6,856 nucleotides of DNA from an uncultured Eubacteriales bacterium (GTDB lineage Bacteria; Bacillota; Clostridia; Oscillospirales; CAG-272): assembly GCA_900544985.1 (NCBI GenBank), contig UQXK01000064.1, positions 1 through 6,856 on the forward strand, read 5' to 3'. Made by a program: the position numbers and the translations under genes. Below the pieces are notes generated by a model. The model saw only the letters and a program-made list of their open reading frames with translations. It did no database searches and was not told the DNA's origin. Of the stretch, positions 1 through 4,916 are shown one piece after another (within the stretch, counting starts at the first letter, position 1; each line of letters begins with the position of its first letter).

Positions 1-168
1 GCGGAAGCCCCAACATTCAATGCACACAAAAAGCACGGCATTGCCGTGCTTTTTAATTTGTCAAAATATGTCGGAACTGCCGTTCCGAACCTCCACTTTA
101 AGGAGCTTTTGAAAAAGCTCCTTAAAAATCCGCAAAACTTTCGAACCGAACGTGCCAATTTATTTTAG
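1..168 (-). repeat. Intergenic multi-hairpin repeat, left copy
   Basis: Read on the minus strand, this stretch matches 6692-6856 without gaps over most of its length. The order of parts is the same: an AAAATAAA stretch, GAAAGTTTTGCGG, an 11-bp hairpin (100-123, AAGGAGCTTTT paired across a GA loop), a 7-bp hairpin with a four-base loop (71-88), a terminator hairpin (28-54), then a TTGAATGTTGGGGCTT box that runs to the window edge. It starts about 18 nt after the stop codon of the regulator at 186-836 and points the same way as that gene, so it would form its 3' untranslated region. No coding frame is supported. The function is unknown; a dispersed intergenic repeat that brings a terminator is the simplest reading. 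Confidence 0.85.
28..54 (-). terminator. Rho-independent terminator of the winged-helix regulator gene
   Basis: A GCACGGC/GCCGTGC stem with a 3-base loop is flanked by five A and five T, so it can act on both strands. On the minus strand it lies about 130 nt after the stop codon of the regulator at 186-836. The same stem occurs after groL at 6574-6602. Confidence 0.85.
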
Positions 169-185
169 AGAAACCTCCAAAAAGC

Positions 186-836
186 TTACTCCTCTTCGGA
201 AATTTCCCATGTGCCCTTCGTATACGTCTCATCCACCATATCGCTTATACCTGCCAATAACATGATGATACCTTGTACTTTATGCGGTTGAACAATGTAA
301 ACACCTTTTTTATTTTTATCCTCTGCAATTATGTCGGCGGCAAGCAACGGCTTCATATGATGATAAGCCTGACCGGTAGAGCCAAGTCCGCATTTTTCCA
401 CAAGAGCCGATACGGTCTTGGGACCGCGGAGTATCTCCAATAATATCGAAAGACGGTTCTCATTTCCGATGCATGCCAGCACCTTGCTTGCCACGCCGCT
501 TTCAATAAGCGAAAGCAATCTGTTCGTAGAAACAGAATCCTTTATCCAGCAGGACTGGCGTCCTCCCGAACCGTAAACACCGAGATATGTTACAAAACCA
601 CTTGTTCTCGCTTCCTGTGCCTTTACGCATAAATCTTCCATCTTTTTGCTAAGGTATTCGTCAGTATGCATGTTATGCATAACATGAACTTTCCCGATCT
701 TTTCAGAGGAAGGTTTGCCCGGAAGCAGCTCCATAACCGCAGACCGCAGTTCGTCGAGTTGTGAAGTCACCGTGTTTTGTAGATTTTCCATCTGCGCGCC
801 GAGCGCATCGATTTCTTTTCCGTAATCTCTTTCCAT
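186..836 (-). CDS. Winged-helix (ArsR-like) transcriptional regulator with N-terminal coiled coil
   Basis: This 216-residue protein is probably a cytoplasmic DNA-binding regulator. Residues 1-42 are rich in charged and leucine residues with heptad-like spacing, suggesting a coiled coil for dimerisation. A middle part (about 75-110) contains GVYGSGGRQS and a Cys-Trp pair of unknown role. Residues 118-190 look like an ArsR-type winged helix: IGNENRLSILLEIL (start of the domain), then TVSALVEKCG and the likely recognition helix STGQAYHHMKPL, then a wing ending GVYIV. The ATG at 836 is preferred over an in-frame TTG at 860: AGGAACGG lies upstream of the ATG, though with long spacing (about 14 nt), while nothing resembling an SD precedes the TTG. 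No metal-binding cysteine motif is visible, so metal sensing is not implied. The ligand and targets are unknown. A consensus promoter precedes it and the repeat-borne terminator follows. Confidence 0.85.
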   Translation of the reverse strand: MERDYGKEIDALGAQMENLQNTVTSQLDELRSAVMELLPGKPSSEKIGKVHVMHNMHTDEYLSKKMEDLCVKAQEARTSGFVTYLGVYGSGGRQSCWIKDSVSTNRLLSLIESGVASKVLACIGNENRLSILLEILRGPKTVSALVEKCGLGSTGQAYHHMKPLLAADIIAEDKNKKGVYIVQPHKVQGIIMLLAGISDMVDETYTKGTWEISEEE

Positions 837-879
837 ATTTTCTTTACCGTTCCTTTCCAAGAATATTGTTTTTGTTTTT

Positions 880-889
880 CGGAATTCCG
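880..889. promoter_or_regulatory. Palindrome at the transcription start, candidate operator
   Basis: CGGAATTCCG is a perfect 10-bp palindrome placed just past the -10 box, followed on the plus strand by GTAATTAC, a second palindrome (889-896). Half of it (CGGAATT) recurs inside the promoter spacer at 913-919. The position fits autorepression by the winged-helix protein, which is inference. Confidence 0.45.
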
Positions 890-896
890 TAATTAC

Positions 897-925
897 ATTA
901 TATGTGAAGTGTCGGAATTTGTCAA
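897..925 (-). promoter_or_regulatory. Consensus sigma-A promoter of the winged-helix regulator
   Basis: On the minus strand, TTGACA (920-925) and TATAAT (897-902) are separated by exactly 17 nt; both hexamers match the consensus fully. Transcription would start near 890, giving a leader of about 55 nt before the ATG at 836. Such a strong promoter usually needs repression. Confidence 0.9.
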
Positions 926-932
926 TAGATTT

Positions 933-956
933 TTACGCAATTACGTATTTTCGTAA
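933..956. promoter_or_regulatory. TTACG/CGTAA inverted repeat upstream of the -35 box
   Basis: TTACG (933-937) and CGTAA (952-956) flank the near-palindrome ACGCAATTACGT (935-946), just upstream of the -35 box. CGTAA also occurs at 888-892. It may be a regulator binding site; nothing identifies the protein. Confidence 0.3.
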
Positions 957-1046
957 GCAAATCTTGATGATTCATAAAATTTGTCGTGCAAACTTTATGT
1001 TTTTCACTGTGTTTTACCGTTTCTTGACGCACAAAAGCATATAAAT

Positions 1047-1081
1047 AACATCAAGCCGACTAAAAAAGTCGGCTTGATGTT
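1047..1081 (-). terminator. Strong hairpin terminator downstream of the acetyltransferase pseudogene
   Basis: A perfect 14-bp stem (ACATCAAGCCGACT paired with its complement, extended by one A-T pair) closes a five-A loop. It lies about 95 nt after the acetyltransferase stop, on the side where minus-strand transcription leaves that gene. The tail is T-rich but interrupted on the minus strand; on the plus strand it is four T, so it may work in both directions. Confidence 0.75.
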
Positions 1082-1123
1082 TTCAGAATGAGAAAATTTT
1101 ATCACATATTTTTAAAGATAAGA

Positions 1124-1161
1124 TTTGTCAACGAGGATTTCACCCAAAAAATCCCGACAAA
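1124..1161. repeat. Imperfect inverted repeat after the acetyltransferase stop
   Basis: TTTGTC (1124-1129) pairs with GACAAA (1156-1161), and GGATTT (1135-1140) with AAATCC (1149-1154). The internal bulge is asymmetric (5 against 1 nt) and no T-tract follows, so it is not a convincing terminator. It may be a minor 3' UTR hairpin. Confidence 0.35.
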
Positions 1162-1175
1162 CCGTAATTTTACTG

Positions 1176-1712
1176 TTATTCAGCCTGTTTCCAAATGCTT
1201 GGCCACATAGTGCCGTTGCTGTACACCGCAAAGAAAGTGCGGAATTGTTTTTTGTCAAATTCGCCGTTACTGATAATTATCTCTTGAACAACACCGTTCA
1301 ATTTCATCATGTATCCGGTTTCCCTATATCCGTTTCGCATATAAAAATCTTTTCGCTTTAATCTGATTTCTATGTCAGGTGCATCTTTATCGCAAGGCTC
1401 AATGGAAACGATAATCTTTTTGTCAGGATATCTGTTTTGTATGTCCTATAATATAGCGCTCCCATAGCCTTTTGAACGAAGTGTCTTATCTACGGCTAAA
1501 AACATAATAAACACTATTTTGCTATTGTGCGTAAAATACGCAAAGCCGCACAATGTGTCGCCGTCATAAAATCCCAAAAACTCCGTGTTCCGCAATTTAG
1601 ACATTGCCACCATCATCGGAAATGGCATTCGCTCGTTTTTGGGGAACGAATCGAAATAGATCTTCTTTACATCCGCATTACCGAGTTTTACTTTTTGACT
1701 TATGATTTTCAT
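1176..1712 (-). pseudogene. GNAT N-acetyltransferase interrupted by an in-frame amber codon
   Basis: The reading frame runs 178 codons from ATG (1712) to TAA (1176-1178), the usual size of a single-domain GNAT enzyme that moves an acetyl group from acetyl-CoA to an amine. One TAG (1446-1448, codon 89) breaks it; the frame is otherwise open and unshifted. Before the break are an intact N-terminal half and the acetyl-CoA pyrophosphate loop, FLAVDKTLRSKGYGSAIL (motif A, R/Q-x-x-G-x-G). After it are typical later parts: a strand KKIIVSIEP, the RKDFYMRNGYRETGY segment and a C-terminal EFDKKQFRTFF tail seen in many clostridial GNATs. The substrate cannot be read. It has its own promoter, and the only SD-like sequence is weak (GAGAG). 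The truncated product would lack half of the fold. A sequencing error or low-frequency variant is possible. Recoding is unlikely, because the repressor gene at 2327-3040 uses TAG as its natural stop. Confidence 0.85.
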
Positions 1713-1781
1713 ATACCAACACTCTCAAAATTCAAAGTTTATCTCCGACATGATTTCGTTTTATCACTCTGATATATGAAA

Positions 1782-1810
1782 AGTATAGCACCAAAATGAA
1801 TAACATTCAA
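1782..1810 (-). promoter_or_regulatory. Promoter of the GNAT acetyltransferase pseudogene
   Basis: TTGAAT (1805-1810) and TATACT (1782-1787) on the minus strand are 17 nt apart. Transcription would start near 1775, leaving a leader of roughly 60 nt. The promoter looks intact although the gene is broken, consistent with a recent mutation. Confidence 0.65.
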
Positions 1811-1960
1811 CCCTGATTTTAAGAAGCTGGTAGTAGCAGTTGCAATGCGCCGGTATACTCGGCATAACGATTTGTTGGCACGGATACCTCACTTCTGTGC
1901 CATTAACCGCAGATAATCCGCAGTCATATGTATATGTAAAATCGATACTCCGTCAAAGAA
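1811..1960. other. Intergenic stretch without recognised content
   Basis: No gene, RNA or terminator is supported here. A plus-strand frame is open from about 1802 to 1915 (it reads like protein, including AMRRYTRHNDLLARIPHF) but has no ribosome binding site and ends in TAA. It could be a remnant or chance. CCGCAG occurs twice, 11 nt apart (1907-1923 area). No clear terminator for the small gene at 1961-2143 is visible. Confidence 0.4.
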
Positions 1961-2143
1961 TCAGTTGAACATAGACGCGATGGCGTCTGCTACTATTGCC
2001 GCAGGAACAAGCGCGGCAAAAAAAGCACGGCGCACAAATGAGGGTTTTTCAGCTCTCTTTTTCTTTTCGGAATAATCAGGGCATTCAACATAATAAGAGT
2101 GTACCGTGTAACCATACAAATTTTCATTTTGACATCTATCCAT
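1961..2143 (-). CDS. Small predicted membrane-anchored protein of unknown function (60 aa)
   Basis: I do not recognise this 60-residue protein. The case for a real gene is strong: ATG at 2143 has GGGAGG six nt upstream (2150-2155 on the plus strand), and a TTGACA promoter lies further upstream. The N-terminal half is polar with Cys4 and Cys21 and several aromatic residues (NLYGYTVHSYY). A basic stretch (KKKR, 27-30, and RR, 38-39) leads into a hydrophobic helix at about 40-59 (AFFAALVPAAIVADAIASMF), so one membrane segment with the N-terminus in the cytoplasm is likely by the positive-inside rule. It is divergent from an S24-type repressor, and its promoter spacer is filled by an inverted repeat like one in the repressor promoter. 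It is thus probably repressed by that neighbour. A stress-induced membrane peptide or toxin-like effector is possible but not shown. Confidence 0.75.
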   Translation of the reverse strand: MDRCQNENLYGYTVHSYYVECPDYSEKKKRAEKPSFVRRAFFAALVPAAIVADAIASMFN

Positions 2144-2158
2144 AACGAGCCTCCCGAT

Positions 2159-2174
2159 TTACCGTTCAATATAG
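2159..2174. promoter_or_regulatory. Degenerate third operator-like site in the small gene leader
   Basis: TTACCGTTCAA here nearly repeats TTACCGTACAA at 2285-2295, but the right arm (TATAG) matches GGTAA poorly. It lies between the start point of the small gene and its ribosome binding site. Confidence 0.35.
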
Positions 2175-2185
2175 TTTGTGATTGT

Positions 2186-2214
2186 ATTTTACTACCTTCC
2201 GCGGTAATTGTCAA
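2186..2214 (-). promoter_or_regulatory. Promoter of the small membrane protein gene
   Basis: TTGACA (2209-2214) and TAAAAT (2186-2191) on the minus strand are 17 nt apart. The leader is about 35 nt. It is a strong promoter whose spacer is taken up by the operator candidate at 2192-2207. Confidence 0.85.
2192..2207. promoter_or_regulatory. Operator candidate inside the small gene promoter
   Basis: CTACC-N6-GGTAA is an inverted repeat that fills the spacer between the -10 and -35 boxes. It has the same arms and spacing as TTACC-N6-GGTAA at 2285-2300, so the same dimeric repressor, likely the XRE-S24 protein next to it, could bind both and block polymerase. Confidence 0.6.
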
Positions 2215-2254
2215 TACTTTTTGGTAAAATTTTAAAGTTTTTTGTAAAATTCTC

Positions 2255-2283
2255 TTTACAAACAGAAAAAATCATGGTAAGAT
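2255..2283 (+). promoter_or_regulatory. Promoter of the XRE-S24 repressor gene
   Basis: TTTACA (2255-2260) and TAAGAT (2278-2283) are 17 nt apart; transcription would start near 2290. The -35 box is also one arm of TGTAAA-N6-TTTACA (2243-2260). It is weaker than the divergent promoter at 2186-2214, as expected for an autoregulated repressor. Confidence 0.7.
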
Positions 2284-2300
2284 TTTACCGTACAAGGTAA
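2276..2300. promoter_or_regulatory. Operator candidate at the repressor promoter
   Basis: Three boxes follow one another: GGTAA (2276-2280), TTACC (2285-2289) and GGTAA (2296-2300). The last two form TTACC-N6-GGTAA, the same layout as at 2192-2207, over the expected start point; the first two overlap the -10 box. Another GGTAA stands alone at 2223-2227. Autorepression is the natural reading. Confidence 0.6.
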
Positions 2301-2326
2301 TTTCAAATTTTATCAGAGGTGAAAAC

Positions 2327-3040
2327 ATGGATTGGCTTCAAATAATAAAAGCGAGAAAAAAAGAAAAGAACCTCACAAATGACGAGCTTTCCGAAATATC
2401 GGGAATTTCCATCGGCACCCTCAATAAGCTTCTCTCCGGTGCAAGCGCCGATCCCAAGCTCTCGACCATAATCGCACTTTCAAGCGCTCTCGGAATTTCT
2501 CTGGGAGATATAGAGGGAAAGCATAAAAACACACCCGAATTAAATGAATCCGTAAAAAAATACATGGAACTTGACAAAGAGGGACGCGTCCGCGCCGATG
2601 AAACGATAAACCGCGAATACGAGAGAATGAAACGCGATGAATCGACCGCAACATATTCGCTCGATGCTCCGAAGATCCGCTCCGTCAAGCTGTACAATAT
2701 ATCTGTATCCGCCGGAACGGGGTCTTACCTATCGTCCTCCGACTATACGACCATTTCCCTTTATTCGAATCCCGTAACGGACGAAGCCGATTTTGCGGTA
2801 AAAGTCTACGGCGACAGTATGTTACCAAGATATTCAAGCGGAGATATACTCCTTATCAAGAGCGCGCAGAGCGTTGATGTCGGCGACTACGGGATCTTCT
2901 CCGTAGACGGAGAAAGCTTCGTGAAAAAATTCGGCGGGGACAGACTTATTTCCCTCAATCCCGATTACAGCGATATAAAGCTTTCGGAATTCAATCAGAC
3001 AGTATGTTTCGGAAAAGTTTTAGGAAAGCTCAAAAAATAG
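2327..3040 (+). CDS. XRE-family repressor with S24 self-cleaving domain (LexA/CI-like)
   Basis: This 237-residue protein joins a DNA-binding and a latent protease domain, as in phage CI repressors and LexA-like stress regulators. Residues 5-60 form an XRE helix-turn-helix (LTNDELSEISGISIGTLNKLLSG). A charged linker follows (70-107). The S24 domain starts near 118: Ala129-Gly130 in SVSAG fits the self-cleavage site, Ser164 in GDSM is the nucleophile and Lys200 in FVKKF the general base; LNPDYSDI near 210 is also typical of CI-type repressors. All key residues are present, so RecA-stimulated self-cleavage is likely but not shown. ATG at 2327 has AGAGGTG upstream. No integrase or other phage genes are present in the window. 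It is divergent from a 60-residue membrane protein gene, with matching operator-like repeats in both promoters, and overlaps the symporter gene by 11 nt at its 3' end. Its stop is TAG. Confidence 0.93.
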   Translation: MDWLQIIKARKKEKNLTNDELSEISGISIGTLNKLLSGASADPKLSTIIALSSALGISLGDIEGKHKNTPELNESVKKYMELDKEGRVRADETINREYERMKRDESTATYSLDAPKIRSVKLYNISVSAGTGSYLSSSDYTTISLYSNPVTDEADFAVKVYGDSMLPRYSSGDILLIKSAQSVDVGDYGIFSVDGESFVKKFGGDRLISLNPDYSDIKLSEFNQTVCFGKVLGKLKK

Positions 3041-4328
3041 TTTCCGTTTCGCGTTTGATCTCTTTTCTCATAATTATCAGCGACGGAAGATTCAGCATCG
3101 TCATCACGGCGACGCCGGCGTCCGCCGCGAACCAAACCGTTTTTTGAGAAAAAACCGCCCCGAAAACGATAAAAAACAAATAAATTATCACATAAGCTGT
3201 CGCGGCTTTTTTTGACGATGTCAAATAGCCAAGGCAGCTTTTTCCGTAATATGCCCAGCATATGACCGTCGAATAAACAAATAAAAGTATGGCAAGTCCC
3301 ACCGCATACTTTGAAAAGCTCCCTATACCGCTTTCAAAAGCCGAAAGAACAAGCGCCATGCCGTTGTTTTCAAATATTCCCTTTTCCCAAGCGATTAAGA
3401 CAACAAAAGCCGATAATGTGCATATAACAAGCGTATCTATCGTAACTTCGATAAGCCCTAAAAGCCCCTGACGCGCGGGCAAGTCCGTTTCCGCGCCCGA
3501 ATGAGCCATAGGCGCCGTTCCGCTTCCCGATTCATGAGAAAACGCGCCCTTTGCAATCCCCTCCGAAACATTTTTGGAAAGCAAAAATCCCATTATTCCA
3601 CCGCACGACGCTTCAATTTTAAAAGCGTTACCAAACACGGAAGAAAAGACAGATGGCAATATTCCCGCATTTTTTATAATTATCGCGAGTGACAGTACAA
3701 AATAAAGTCCGCCCATGGCGGGAAGAACTATACTTGTAACCCTGGATATCCTGTCAAAACCGCCGAATATTACAAAAGCCATAATAAGCGCCGACGAAAT
3801 TCCGAAAACTATTTCAGGCACTCCGAATATGTATTTTGCGGCATCGCTTGCCGCGCTTATCTGTACAATATTTCCGAGCGCAAAAGAAGATACGACCCCG
3901 GCGGAAGAAAAAAGTACGGCACATATCTTCCCCGTTCTTCCGCTTATTCCCTTTTCCATATAATACATGGGACCGCCGTGAAAACCGTTCTCGTCTTTAA
4001 TCCTATACTTTACACCGAGCACAATTTCGCAGTATTTTAATATCATTGAAATAACGGCGCTCACCCATATCCAAAACACAGCGCCGCTTCCGCCTATGAT
4101 AAGAGCCACCGCAACGCCGACGATATTTCCGACACCCAGAGTTCCCGAAAGAGAAGCCGACAAAGCGCGGAAAGGAGAAATCCCCTTTTCGCTTTTTTTC
4201 CTGAAACACTCTTTTAAAGTTTTTATCGGATGAAGTATAAAAAATCCTTTCAGATAAAATATAAAGAAAGCCCCGCCGAAAAGCAGCATAACAAAAAGCA
4301 CAAGCCTTAGAGCATCAAAAAAATGCAA
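3030..4328 (-). CDS. AGCS-family amino acid:cation symporter
   Basis: This 432-residue membrane protein belongs to the alanine or glycine:cation symporter (AGCS) family, which couples small amino acid uptake to sodium or protons. About ten hydrophobic segments are visible. Family landmarks appear in order: SGTLGVGNIVGVAVALI-GG-SGAVFWIW (61-88), a YCE motif and VKYR (99-109), GGPMYYMEKGI (118-128), HESGSGTAPMAHSGAETD (265-282), RQGLLGLIEVTIDTLVICT (286-304) and WAYYGKSCLGYL (358-369). Several are variants of the common forms: GGSGA for GGPGA, HESGSG for NEAGxG, and YYGK for YYGE, so substrate or ion use may differ from the best-known members. The start is TTG at 4328 with GGGGTGA about 4 nt upstream; no better start is near. 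The last 11 nt overlap the repressor gene tail-to-tail and no terminator is visible. It is divergent from groS. Confidence 0.9.
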   Translation of the reverse strand: MHFFDALRLVLFVMLLFGGAFFIFYLKGFFILHPIKTLKECFRKKSEKGISPFRALSASLSGTLGVGNIVGVAVALIIGGSGAVFWIWVSAVISMILKYCEIVLGVKYRIKDENGFHGGPMYYMEKGISGRTGKICAVLFSSAGVVSSFALGNIVQISAASDAAKYIFGVPEIVFGISSALIMAFVIFGGFDRISRVTSIVLPAMGGLYFVLSLAIIIKNAGILPSVFSSVFGNAFKIEASCGGIMGFLLSKNVSEGIAKGAFSHESGSGTAPMAHSGAETDLPARQGLLGLIEVTIDTLVICTLSAFVVLIAWEKGIFENNGMALVLSAFESGIGSFSKYAVGLAILLFVYSTVICWAYYGKSCLGYLTSSKKAATAYVIIYLFFIVFGAVFSQKTVWFAADAGVAVMTMLNLPSLIIMRKEIKRETETIF

Positions 4329-4354
4329 AAAATCACCCCGTTTTTCTCTTATTT

Positions 4355-4382
4355 AATATACATATGCGGAGCGCTCTTTCAA
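4355..4382 (-). promoter_or_regulatory. Probable promoter of the symporter gene
   Basis: On the minus strand TTGAAA (4377-4382) is followed after 16 nt by TATATT (4355-4360), or after 18 nt by TATTAA. The leader before the TTG start would be only about 20 nt, just enough for the GGGGTGA ribosome binding site. Confidence 0.5.
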
Positions 4383-4430
4383 AATGATAAAAGCTCGTTT
4401 TACAGAGAAAAATTTCAATATCCGACAAAA

Positions 4431-4439
4431 TTAGCACTC
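4431..4439. promoter_or_regulatory. Lone CIRCE half-site
   Basis: TTAGCACTC is an exact copy of one CIRCE arm. The expected partner arm at 4449-4457 reads TATTTGTGA and does not match. It stands 93 bp upstream of the full CIRCE, between the symporter and groS promoters; it may be a decayed second operator. Confidence 0.5.
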
Positions 4440-4484
4440 GCAGTCAAATATTTGTGAATAATCTGTTAACATTCAAAATAACTA

Positions 4485-4513
4485 TTGATTTTTTCCCTGA
4501 TGTTATGTAAAAT
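4485..4513 (+). promoter_or_regulatory. Promoter of the groS-groL operon
   Basis: TTGATT (4485-4490) and TAAAAT (4508-4513) are 17 nt apart, with transcription expected to start near 4520, directly in front of CIRCE. This is the usual vegetative-type promoter of HrcA-controlled chaperonin operons. Confidence 0.85.
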
Positions 4514-4523
4514 AATAGACAAT

Positions 4524-4550
4524 TTAGCACTCAAACATTTTGAGTGCCAG
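4524..4550. promoter_or_regulatory. CIRCE operator (HrcA binding site)
   Basis: TTAGCACTC-N9-GAGTGCCAG matches the CIRCE inverted repeat (TTAGCACTC-N9-GAGTGCTAA) with a perfect left arm and two changes at the end of the right arm. It covers the first transcribed bases of the groS-groL leader, where HrcA represses under normal conditions and is released on heat or misfolding stress. Confidence 0.95.
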
Positions 4551-4592
4551 AAATAAACAAAAATCTTTTTATATATAAACGGAGGTCTTTTT

Positions 4593-4883
4593 ATGACACT
4601 TAAACCCCTTTCGGACAGAGTCGTACTCAAAATGCTCGAAGCCGAAGAAACGACAAAAGGCGGTATAATTCTTGCGGGAAGCGCAAAAGAAAAACCGCAG
4701 ACAGCAGAGGTCGTTGCAGTAGGTCCCGGTTCTTATGACAAGGACTCCAAAGAATGCAAAAAAATCGATGTAAAAGTCGGAGACAAAGTAATAGCAAGCA
4801 AATATGCGGGAACAGAAGTAAAGCTCGGCGACGAAGAATTCGTCATCGTACGCGCAGACGATATTCTCGCAGTAGTAGAATAA
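4593..4883 (+). CDS. groS: Co-chaperonin GroES (Hsp10)
   Basis: GroES forms the seven-subunit lid that closes the GroEL chamber during ATP-driven protein folding in the cytoplasm. The 96 residues are the normal family length. The opening MTLKPLSDRVVLK is typical, followed by the mobile loop (about 16-36) with GGIIL, whose hydrophobic residues dock on the GroEL apical domain. VVAVGPG, VKVGDKVIASKYAGTEVKL and EFVIVRADDILAVVE complete the beta-barrel pattern. ATG at 4593 has GGAGG (4581-4585) at good spacing. It is the first gene of the CIRCE-controlled operon, with groL starting 33 nt after its stop. Confidence 0.98.
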   Translation: MTLKPLSDRVVLKMLEAEETTKGGIILAGSAKEKPQTAEVVAVGPGSYDKDSKECKKIDVKVGDKVIASKYAGTEVKLGDEEFVIVRADDILAVVE

Positions 4884-4916
4884 TAAAAAATAAAATAATA
4901 TTCGGAGGAAAATTTC

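Larger units (their letters stand above)
837..1175. other. Gene-free interval with promoter, operators and terminator
   Basis: No coding frame with a ribosome binding site is visible in these 339 nt. It holds the promoter of the regulator gene and nearby palindromes (880-956), an AT-rich stretch without clear signals (957-1046), a strong hairpin (1047-1081) and a weaker inverted repeat (1124-1161) downstream of the broken acetyltransferase gene. Confidence 0.7.

Noticed and set aside
1125..1361. 78-codon plus-strand frame, and a similar one at 1527-1772
   Set aside because: Both are antisense to the GNAT pseudogene, which explains the region with clear family motifs.
1446..1448. Amber recoding (for example a suppressor tRNA or pyrrolysine) as the cause of the TAG
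   Set aside because: The repressor gene ends naturally with TAG at its family-typical C-terminus, and readthrough there would add only a few residues before TGA; nothing else points to recoding.
1802..1915. Protein-like open plus-strand frame in the gap between the GNAT and small protein genes
   Set aside because: It has no ribosome binding site, only a late Met codon and no recognised family. It could be a remnant, but the evidence is too thin.
1993..2214. 73-codon minus-strand frame overlapping the 60-residue gene
   Set aside because: It starts at a TTG inside the -35 box of the promoter and has no ribosome binding site; the overlapping frame has a good one.
2159..2326. SOS box of the Gram-positive LexA type in the divergent promoters
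   Set aside because: No CGAAC-N4-GTTCG-like sequence is present; the inverted repeats are of the TTACC/GGTAA kind, so direct LexA control is not supported.
2327..3040. Prophage lysogeny module
   Set aside because: Only the repressor resembles a phage gene. No integrase, Cro, excisionase or structural gene is seen, and housekeeping genes lie on both sides.
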